A stretch of DNA of 6,017 nt, taken from positions 1 through 6,017 of the forward strand of contig JAJBTG010000153.1 of the NCBI GenBank assembly GCA_020860985.1, given 5' to 3'. This DNA is from Oscillospiraceae bacterium (GTDB lineage Bacteria; Bacillota; Clostridia; UBA1381). Of this stretch, positions 1 through 5,654 are shown one piece after another. Made by a program: the position numbers and the translations under genes. Each line of letters starts with the position of its first letter. Position 1 is the stretch's first letter. The notes under the pieces are model-generated. The model was not told the origin of the DNA. It searched no databases and saw nothing but the letters and a program-made list of their open reading frames with translations.

Positions 1-125
1 CCCGCGACAAACTCATAAATCAGCATAACAAAGCCGAAGCAGGACAAAAGTCCCACAAAGCCTATAATAAGCTCGTTATTTCTCCTGTACTTTTTTCCCG
101 TATTTGCTTTTGCCGAGTATTTCAT
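1..125 (-). CDS. Partial membrane protein, N-terminus only
   Basis: This is the first 41 codons of a gene that runs off the left edge of the window. The ATG at 125 is preceded by GGAGG (133-137) with a 7-base spacer, which is an excellent ribosome site. An earlier ATG at 132 in another frame reaches a stop after 18 codons, so it is not the start. The visible protein opens with a Lys/Arg-rich segment (KYSAKANTGKKYRRNNE). An uninterrupted hydrophobic stretch of about 20 residues follows (from LIIGFVGLL to MLIYEFVA), typical of a cytoplasmic N-terminus and one membrane-spanning helix or uncleaved signal anchor. The gene starts 17 bases after the NlpC/P60 stop, so the two are probably co-transcribed. 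Too little is present to name a family or function. Confidence 0.75.
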   Translation of the reverse strand, partial: MKYSAKANTGKKYRRNNELIIGFVGLLSCFGFVMLIYEFVA

Positions 126-132
126 AATTCAT

Positions 133-137
133 CCTCC
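133..137 (-). promoter_or_regulatory. Ribosome binding site for the left-edge gene
   Basis: The minus strand reads GGAGG here, 7 bases before the ATG at 125. It decides the start of the truncated membrane-protein gene. It also supports translation of that gene as a separate cistron after the NlpC/P60 gene. Confidence 0.75.
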
Positions 138-142
138 GTATT

Positions 143-2644
143 TTAATATACGCGTCGCGCGCCTGCGTACTCATTGCGGTAATACTCCGTATCAATCGAT
201 TGATACTTAACAACGTCGCCCGTTTGCGGAGCGTGTATCATCATATTGTTGCCGACATATATTCCCACATGGTGAATATATCCGTTCTGTTCAAAGAATA
301 CAAGGTCGCCCGGCTGTAATTCATCCTTACTTACCGGCGTTCCCTCCTCAAACTGATCCTCCGCGACGCGGCTTATCGATATTCCGAGGGAATTCAGGCA
401 ATACTGAACAAGTCCCGAGCAGTCAAATCCGGACGGCGATGTTCCGCCCCAGACATAATCAACTCCGAGATACTTCTCCGCCTCTTGGACAATCGCCTCG
501 CCTATATCGGACGAATATTCCGTAGCCGCTCTGCGGGTTATAACGGGGTCGCCCGTGGTCATTTCTATCTGCGACTGCTTTTCGGCAAGCGCTCGGTAAG
601 CCTTTGTAGCCTTTACCTGCTTTTGAATAATCTTTTTCTTTACGACGCTCTCGCCGTTTTCCTCAACCGTGACCAGCTCCTCGTCGTAAAGATAAATAAC
701 GCCTAAAGCCTCATCCTCATAAACAAAGTAATAAACATCGTCCGGTTCAAGAATGATTTCATTTATAACCGGCTCGGCGTTCTGAATTTCAAAAAAGACG
801 TAATCCTGTGCCTTTTCCACTATCGTCCCGCGGCGCAGCGCCGTAACATACAGATAGTATTTTCCGGGGTCGAGTCCCTGAATCAGCGCTTCGTATTCGT
901 TTTCAAGCACGGTGCTTGCTATCAGCTCCCCGTCCTCGTTGTACAAATCGATGCTGAAATCGCTGTATGCGTCGGACACCCATGTTACTTTCATATAATC
1001 ATCGTCGGTTGCGGACTCCTCCTCGGGCGTTAATATTTCAATTCCCGTGTCATAAACGGAGCCGTAGCTTATGCTTACCTCCTCGGCGCTCAACGCTGTT
1101 CCGTCGGGCGTTACGGAGCTTACGATTATTTTATAGTCGCAGCCCTCTGTAAACAGCTCGGACGGCAGAGTTATTTCCGTCGAATCGGTTTTTATGTACT
1201 CATTCACCGCGTATTCGTCGCTTTCAACGTCAAACACTTCTATATGATATTCCGTTGACGCTTGCTGCGCAAGCTCGATTACAACATCATCGCCGCCGTT
1301 ATAAACATTTTCGGCGGTGGGTGAGATTAATATCGGAGTGGTTACGGTTTCGACTTCGTTTAATTCGCGGTCGAAAGTTTCAAAAGAAACCGTTTCCGAT
1401 TCCGTAAGCGATGCCACGGAACCCGTTCCGCAAATAAGAGTCGCCGTTATATCATACGCGCCGTCATACTCCACGTTTACGCCTATCGGAGATACGAAGC
1501 TCGTATTTTTTGTAATTATATCGTTTTCCGACAGCACAAGGCGATTGTAAATCATATATATATCATAATCGGATTCAATCACCGCGTCGGTATTTACCGG
1601 TTCACCATCCATATAAGCCATAGTCGTGAGCCACGCCTCGTTTGAAAGACTGCTGTCCGCTGCATATATGGTTTTTATGTTTTTACTGCGGTTCGCGTTT
1701 ATTATATCCAACAGCTCCGACGCTCTCGCCTGTTTTAATTCGTTGGTCTGCTCCTCACCCTTATCGCGCGGGTTGTACATAATCGCGTCAAGTCTGCCGT
1801 CAGCGGTTTCAAAAAATGTGAATTTCGATAAGTCGGAATACTTTTCCGTCAGAGCAAAATCGCAACCGCTTTCAAGGTCCTCATATCCAAAGGACGAGCC
1901 GTTCGCAAACACCGCGCACACACGGCTGCCCTCAACGCCTATCATGCAAAAATCGGAATAATTTGAATTGTAAACATACCAATCAAAGCCGTATTCGGAC
2001 TTGTCAATACGGTTCGGCTCGCCCATCACCTCAATTAAATTATCGACGTTTGAGCTGATTATAATCTCGTTCGAGCCTACCTGTATCGCGGTATCCTGCG
2101 TAAAATAATCATTCACCAAATCGATTAATATCGAGCAGCTTTCCCAGGTAATCGGCTTATCGGGATTTGTACCGTAATTTGTTGTTATTATGCCCTGCTT
2201 CATCATAAAGGCATAAGCAGTTCTGTTTTCATCCTTTATGTACGCATTATCATAGCATTCGTTAAGTATGGAGTCCGCTTCCTCCTCGCTCATAGTATAG
2301 GAAGCGTCATAATTAATGATTGTTTTATACAGCATCGCCATGAAATCCTGCTTGCTGATTTCGGTGCTGCTGTCAATTTTTTCCTCGTCCTCCATGTTGG
2401 CGTAGCCCATTACCACGGCTTTCAAGAAGGTTTCATCCAAATCCGTATCCGAAAGTTCTTCGGGAATTTCTATTTCACTGTTACAGAGATTTTCGTACAA
2501 CGTCACCGCCTGATTAAGACATTCCCTGCCGGAAACCGTTGTATTGTCCGCATATGCCGTATTTTCTGTATGCACAGAGCCTGACGCAAGCAATGCCACG
2601 ACTATAAGTGCGCACAGCTTAGGCATTATTTTTCCGTTCGCCAA
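143..2644 (-). CDS. Secreted multidomain NlpC/P60 cell-wall peptidase
   Basis: Exported 833-residue protein that probably cleaves peptide cross-bridges or stems of peptidoglycan outside the cell. A signal peptide (hydrophobic core about 11-24) ends in AYA, with likely cleavage after A32. Residues about 63-110 and 125-178 look like two degenerate SLH units (ISKQDFMAMLYKTI; AYAFMMKQGIIT). Residues about 188-305 match a CAP-associated N-terminal domain (EVMGEPNRIDKSEYGFDWYVYN). Residues 306-405 resemble a shrunken CAP/SCP domain. Two Ig/Fn3-like modules follow (about 434-528 and 531-621), then a Lys/Glu-rich linker. The NlpC/P60 domain is at 715-833, with catalytic Cys742 in FDCSGLV, His792 in HHVGIYVG and His804 in MMIHAPQ, all intact. 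The chosen start is TTG at 2644, with AGGAAAGGG 11 bases upstream and an in-frame stop just before. The ATG at 2626 (residue 7) is an alternative that still leaves a complete signal peptide. The peptidase and export calls are firm; the SLH and CAP assignments come from reading motifs by eye. Confidence 0.93.
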   Translation of the reverse strand: MANGKIMPKLCALIVVALLASGSVHTENTAYADNTTVSGRECLNQAVTLYENLCNSEIEIPEELSDTDLDETFLKAVVMGYANMEDEEKIDSSTEISKQDFMAMLYKTIINYDASYTMSEEEADSILNECYDNAYIKDENRTAYAFMMKQGIITTNYGTNPDKPITWESCSILIDLVNDYFTQDTAIQVGSNEIIISSNVDNLIEVMGEPNRIDKSEYGFDWYVYNSNYSDFCMIGVEGSRVCAVFANGSSFGYEDLESGCDFALTEKYSDLSKFTFFETADGRLDAIMYNPRDKGEEQTNELKQARASELLDIINANRSKNIKTIYAADSSLSNEAWLTTMAYMDGEPVNTDAVIESDYDIYMIYNRLVLSENDIITKNTSFVSPIGVNVEYDGAYDITATLICGTGSVASLTESETVSFETFDRELNEVETVTTPILISPTAENVYNGGDDVVIELAQQASTEYHIEVFDVESDEYAVNEYIKTDSTEITLPSELFTEGCDYKIIVSSVTPDGTALSAEEVSISYGSVYDTGIEILTPEEESATDDDYMKVTWVSDAYSDFSIDLYNEDGELIASTVLENEYEALIQGLDPGKYYLYVTALRRGTIVEKAQDYVFFEIQNAEPVINEIILEPDDVYYFVYEDEALGVIYLYDEELVTVEENGESVVKKKIIQKQVKATKAYRALAEKQSQIEMTTGDPVITRRAATEYSSDIGEAIVQEAEKYLGVDYVWGGTSPSGFDCSGLVQYCLNSLGISISRVAEDQFEEGTPVSKDELQPGDLVFFEQNGYIHHVGIYVGNNMMIHAPQTGDVVKYQSIDTEYYRNEYAGARRVY

Positions 2645-2655
2645 AATACAATCAA

Positions 2656-2664
2656 CCCTTTCCT
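2656..2664 (-). promoter_or_regulatory. Ribosome binding site favouring the TTG start
   Basis: The minus strand reads AGGAAAGGG, ending 11 bases before the TTG at 2644. It is weaker than the GGAGG sites of neighbouring genes. The alternative ATG at 2626 has only a GGAA-like sequence before it, so the TTG start is mildly preferred. Confidence 0.45.
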
Positions 2665-2687
2665 AATACTACCGATTATACGAATTT

Positions 2688-2716
2688 ATTATAGCATATC
2701 TTTATTTCATTGTCTA
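2688..2716 (-). promoter_or_regulatory. Sigma-A-type promoter for the NlpC/P60 gene
   Basis: On the minus strand a TAGACA -35 box (2711-2716, five of six consensus bases) is followed by a 17-base spacer and a perfect TATAAT -10 box (2688-2693). TGC directly before the -10 makes it an extended -10. Transcription should start near 2681, giving a leader of roughly 37 bases to the TTG start. This marks the NlpC/P60 gene as the head of its own unit, even though it lies only 126 bases after the YjdF-like gene. Confidence 0.75.
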
Positions 2717-2770
2717 TATCGAAATTGTAAATTTTCTGTTAAGTCTGTGTCGTATTTTAGCGGATTTGCG

Positions 2771-3601
2771 TCATTTTTTTAACCTTTTTCTTCTGTTTAT
2801 ATACTCTTCTGTCGCTTCTATTTCCTCCTTTGTTTTCATCCTCGGAACAATCCTCCAAAGGAAATTGTTTTTCTTGCCTCGCTTTTTTATATAGAAAACT
2901 CCGATAACGGAAAATATAAGCGCACCGATACAGTTTACGATTAAATCTTTCATTGTGTCGATAATGCCCACGTCAAGATAGCCGCCCTCGATAACATATT
3001 GTACCTCGGAGCCGTCCATTACTCCGTTTACAACGGTGCTTGCTATATTCTTTATTTTAACTGTTTCGTTAAGTCCGGACGGATTGAGCGACACCGATGA
3101 TATTGTGTTTACTATAAAATCCTTCTGCATATCGGTATGGAAGAAGTAGTCGGCGGCAAATTCGTAAAATTCCCACAGCACTCCCACGGTCATCGAAAAG
3201 CAGAACGCGACGAACGCGACAAATATCGGCGACATATTAAAATGTATGTTGGGCGCCTGATTTAATATATCTATAAGCGCGAAACCGATTGCCGCCATTA
3301 TAAAGCCGTTTATCGTGTGCAGTATGGTGTCCCAATTTGAGAAAATCGTATAAAAGCTCTGTATCTCGCCGAGAATTTCCGCCGCAAATATAAAGAGCAG
3401 TATCACTATTTCCAACGCGGTCAGGAGATATATATTGAGCCGTATATTTACGAAGCGCGGAATGTTGAATAGCAGCGTTGTCAGAGCGCACAAAAACACA
3501 TTATAAAAATTCCCGTGCACAGCCTCGGCAATCGCGGTCGCAATAACAAGCGCCTGCAATATCATTAACACTATAACGCTCTTTCTCTTTGTTGTATCCA
3601 T
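2771..3601 (-). CDS. DUF2238 / YjdF-family integral membrane protein
   Basis: Polytopic membrane protein of 276 residues whose biochemical role is unknown. Hydrophobic segments at about 8-28, 33-48, 56-76, 92-112, 125-146 and 217-237 suggest six helices, followed by a Lys/Arg/Glu-rich cytoplasmic tail (239-276). Motifs recalled for the DUF2238/YjdF family are present: SNWDTILHTINGF (W90, D91, H95, G99), GVLWEFYEFAADYF (W143, E144, E147) and IIDTMKDLIVNCIGAL (D215, D219, N223). These charged and polar residues lie in or next to helices and could form a metal or substrate site, which is inference. Between helices 5 and 6 there is an extra segment of about 60 residues (152-211) with Asn/Ser/Val-rich sequence, which seems long for this family. 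The start is ATG at 3601 with GGAGG 10 bases upstream, inside the end of the preceding gene. The 3-base gap to that gene implies co-transcription. Confidence 0.85.
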   Translation of the reverse strand: MDTTKRKSVIVLMILQALVIATAIAEAVHGNFYNVFLCALTTLLFNIPRFVNIRLNIYLLTALEIVILLFIFAAEILGEIQSFYTIFSNWDTILHTINGFIMAAIGFALIDILNQAPNIHFNMSPIFVAFVAFCFSMTVGVLWEFYEFAADYFFHTDMQKDFIVNTISSVSLNPSGLNETVKIKNIASTVVNGVMDGSEVQYVIEGGYLDVGIIDTMKDLIVNCIGALIFSVIGVFYIKKRGKKNNFLWRIVPRMKTKEEIEATEEYINRRKRLKK

Positions 3602-3604
3602 TGT

Positions 3605-5437
3605 TTATAACCCTCCGCCGATTGTTTGGAAATTCATATTTTCCATATATAATTCATTGAATTTTTCGTCATTCCCGAGATGTATTTCCGAGGCTATGGA
3701 TTTCATTTTCTCAATCCGTTCTCCGCCGCTGTTATCTGTGGCATACTTAACCGCGCCCCCAAGCGCACTGTTTCCGAGAATCTTAACCCTGCCCGCGAGC
3801 TCCGGCGGTATAAGTCCTATCCCGCACGCCTTTTCGATTTTAAGTCCGTATCCGAAGCCTCCGGCAAGATAAAGCGTGTCAATATCCCCGACATTCGCTC
3901 CGTAACGAAGCATGAGCGTTTCTATTCCCGCGCGCACCGCCGATTTAGCCATCTGCACCTCGCGTATATCGCCCTGTGTGAATCGAATTTTTTCGGTAAG
4001 AGGATAGCCCCCAGAAAAATATTCGGGTATAAGAAGCCCCGTTTCATCGATTAAATGATTATCCAAAAGCTCGAAAACAAGCTCGATAATGCCCGTTCCG
4101 CAAATGCCCGCGGACGGCTTATCATTTATGGTTTTCAGCATACCGCTCCGTATATCCGCGCCACATACCGCTCCGTCAACCGAGCCTATTCCGCAGCTTA
4201 TTCTTCCTCCCTCGAACGCCGGTCCCGCCGCCGCCGAGGTAACGATTATCCTATCTCTGTTGCCTATTGCCATCTCGCCGTTTGTTCCCAAATCTATAAA
4301 TAAATTGATTTTATTCGACAAATCAAAATCACACATATACATTCCGCTCGTTATATCTCCACCGACAAATGCCGATAATCCGCCCAAAATAACCGTTTCG
4401 GCTGTTATTTTACTGTTCGGCACAACTTTGTCGAACACGGTGTTGACGGTTTCCGTATGCGACGCATTGAACGGATAAACTCCAAGCTCGCCGCAGGGAT
4501 AACCCATCAAGAGATACACCATGGTTGTATTGGCGGCAATTACCACTCTTTCCGGTTTTTCGGATTTAGCCTCTTTCATAAGCTTGCTTATGCCGTTTAT
4601 CAAATGATATCTGATTATCTGCTGCAATTCCATGCTTCTGCCTCGGTTTGAAGCTTCAATCCTCGACAACACATCCAATCCGAAACGACGCTGTGTATTA
4701 ATCTCGCTGTGCGAGGCGACGGCTTTGCCGTTTCGGATAAGCTCAAACGCAAGCGTCGTTGTTCCGATGTCTATACAGATTACATCGCCCGCCGTTGTCG
4801 CCTCCGAGCTGTACGCGTAATCCGAAACCACCTCAAACTCGCTCTTATACGGCGCGCTTCTCCTCGGGCAATTCCTATTTTTGCACTTACTGCAATCATG
4901 CTGGGCGTTAAAAATCTCGCTGTCGTCGGTAAGCTCAAGAATATATCCCAGGGTTTTTACCGGCTCGAACATCATTCCGTCCATCAGCGAAACACCTTCG
5001 GCACCTGTTTTTTCCGCTATATCCTTCTGCGCCTCGGGCGGTATATCGGCGGACGCTTCGAGCCGTTTCGCAATTCCTTTGCCCAATTCCGCACATTCCG
5101 TTTTAATTCTTTCGGCAAGAACGCCGTCCGCCGAAAACACAAAATCATCGGCTATCGCGTTTACGATAAGTCCGTCGAGCGCTTCGCCGCTGTCGAACAA
5201 ACGCTTCGAATAATCGCTTACCGCGCGCCCCGCCGTTATAAGACAATATACCCGCGCATTCTCAAAGCGCGCGTATGCCGCCGGTTCAAAAATACATTCC
5301 GCCGCCGGAAGAAGCCTGTCGAACTCGCGCGAAACCCGCTCGTATACGGGACTTCCCGGAAAACAGCTCATGGAATTGAGAACATTTTCCTTACTTATTT
5401 TTATATGAAATTCGGTGATTTTAATCAGCTTGTCCAT
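3605..5437 (-). CDS. RACo-like corrinoid activator with MetH-activation-like N-domain
   Basis: Probable ATP-dependent reductive activator of a corrinoid (B12) protein, 610 residues, cytoplasmic. Residues 1-180 resemble the activation domain of B12-dependent methionine synthase: EFHIKISKENVLNSM at the start, LDGLIVNAIADDF at 87-99, and GVSLMDGMMFEPVKTLG at 148-164. C182, C185 and C190 form a CX2CX4C motif. From about 218 a RACo-type ASKHA ATPase (DUF4445) follows: phosphate-1 loop ICIDIGTTTLAFEL (220-233), FIDLGTNGEMAIG (380-392), AAAGPAFEGGRISCGIG (402-418), GICGTGIIEL (444-453), adenosine motif LYLAGGFG (522-529) and LGNSALGGA (554-562). The classic RACo [2Fe-2S] ferredoxin domain is missing. 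The ATG at 5437 was chosen because the homology starts there. An upstream in-frame TTG (5548) would lie before the likely promoter, and ATG 5479 has no spaced ribosome site. The ribosome site of 5437 (GGCGGG) is also weak. The DUF2238 gene follows 3 bases downstream. The substrate corrinoid protein is not in the window. Confidence 0.88.
   Translation of the reverse strand: MDKLIKITEFHIKISKENVLNSMSCFPGSPVYERVSREFDRLLPAAECIFEPAAYARFENARVYCLITAGRAVSDYSKRLFDSGEALDGLIVNAIADDFVFSADGVLAERIKTECAELGKGIAKRLEASADIPPEAQKDIAEKTGAEGVSLMDGMMFEPVKTLGYILELTDDSEIFNAQHDCSKCKNRNCPRRSAPYKSEFEVVSDYAYSSEATTAGDVICIDIGTTTLAFELIRNGKAVASHSEINTQRRFGLDVLSRIEASNRGRSMELQQIIRYHLINGISKLMKEAKSEKPERVVIAANTTMVYLLMGYPCGELGVYPFNASHTETVNTVFDKVVPNSKITAETVILGGLSAFVGGDITSGMYMCDFDLSNKINLFIDLGTNGEMAIGNRDRIIVTSAAAGPAFEGGRISCGIGSVDGAVCGADIRSGMLKTINDKPSAGICGTGIIELVFELLDNHLIDETGLLIPEYFSGGYPLTEKIRFTQGDIREVQMAKSAVRAGIETLMLRYGANVGDIDTLYLAGGFGYGLKIEKACGIGLIPPELAGRVKILGNSALGGAVKYATDNSGGERIEKMKSIASEIHLGNDEKFNELYMENMNFQTIGGGL
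3612..3616 (-). promoter_or_regulatory. Ribosome binding site for the YjdF-like gene
   Basis: The minus strand reads GGAGG, overlapping the Gly codons near the end of the upstream corrinoid-activator gene and 10 bases before the ATG at 3601. It supports translational coupling of the two genes. Confidence 0.7.
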
Positions 5438-5492
5438 AATCGCCCGCCGCCGTTCCGTCCTATGATTTGCAGAATACATCCTGTTTTCATAT

Positions 5493-5521
5493 ATATTATC
5501 ACATTTTGTCGATAATTGCAA
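5493..5521 (-). promoter_or_regulatory. Probable promoter for the corrinoid-activator operon
   Basis: The minus strand has TTGCAA (5516-5521), a 17-base spacer and TAATAT (5493-5498). An overlapping extended -10, TGTGATAAT (5495-5503), is the better -10 match but lies only 15 bases from TTGCAA. Transcription would start near 5488, about 51 bases before the ATG at 5437. The match is moderate and the exact -10 register is uncertain. Confidence 0.5.
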
Positions 5522-5606
5522 GCTTGCTTGTATCGGGAAATTTTTCAATCGATACGGGATTGCCTATCACAAGCACACGCAAATTTCACTGCGACGAAAA
5601 CACAGA

Positions 5607-5644
5607 CAGCCTCACCCAGGACCGAAAAAGTCCCGGCAAGGCTG
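5607..5644 (-). terminator. Hairpin terminator after the surface-protein gene
   Basis: On the minus strand an outer stem of 10 pairs (CAGCCTTGCC with GGTGAGGCTG, including two G-T wobbles) continues past one bulged G into 5 more pairs (GGGAC with GTCCT, one wobble). The loop is TTTTTCG. It starts 10 bases after the stop at 5655, the usual place for an intrinsic terminator. The 3' tail on this strand (TCTGTGTTTT) is only partly T-rich. On the plus strand the hairpin is followed by a T-rich tract (TATATTTCTTTATTT), so it could stop transcription from either side. Confidence 0.55.
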
Positions 5645-5654
5645 ATATATTTCT

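Larger units (their letters stand above)
5438..5654. other. Intergenic region with hairpin, inverted repeats and promoter
   Basis: This 217-base gap separates the stop of the truncated surface-protein gene from the start of the corrinoid-activator gene. It holds a strong hairpin (5607-5644), an inverted repeat with 6-base arms (GTATCG 5530-5535, CGATAC 5550-5555), a perfect 10-base palindrome GCAAGCTTGC (5518-5527) and a promoter-like sequence (5493-5521). The palindrome touches the putative -35 box and could be a regulator site, which is inference. I saw no B12-box or other motif of a cobalamin riboswitch and no convincing small gene. Confidence 0.6.

Noticed and set aside
2675..2680. Second TATAAT box downstream of the NlpC/P60 promoter
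   Set aside because: The hexamer is perfect, but no -35-like sequence lies 16-18 bases upstream, whereas the neighbouring box at 2688-2693 has both elements.
2717..2770. Terminator after the YjdF-like gene
   Set aside because: No stem of useful length followed by a T tract is visible on the minus strand here; the region is simply A/T-rich.
3237..3491. Minus-strand open frame of 84 codons inside the YjdF-like gene
   Set aside because: It lies in another frame of a gene with clear transmembrane and family motifs and has no recognisable protein features.
4709..5515. Plus-strand open frame of 268 codons
   Set aside because: It is fully antisense to the corrinoid-activator gene, has an Arg-rich composition without domain motifs, and lacks a convincing ribosome site. 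The opposite strand shows clear family motifs throughout.
5438..5654. Cobalamin riboswitch upstream of the corrinoid activator
   Set aside because: The location would make biological sense, but I found no B12-box-like core or matching stem arrangement, and the likely promoter leaves only about 51 bases of leader.
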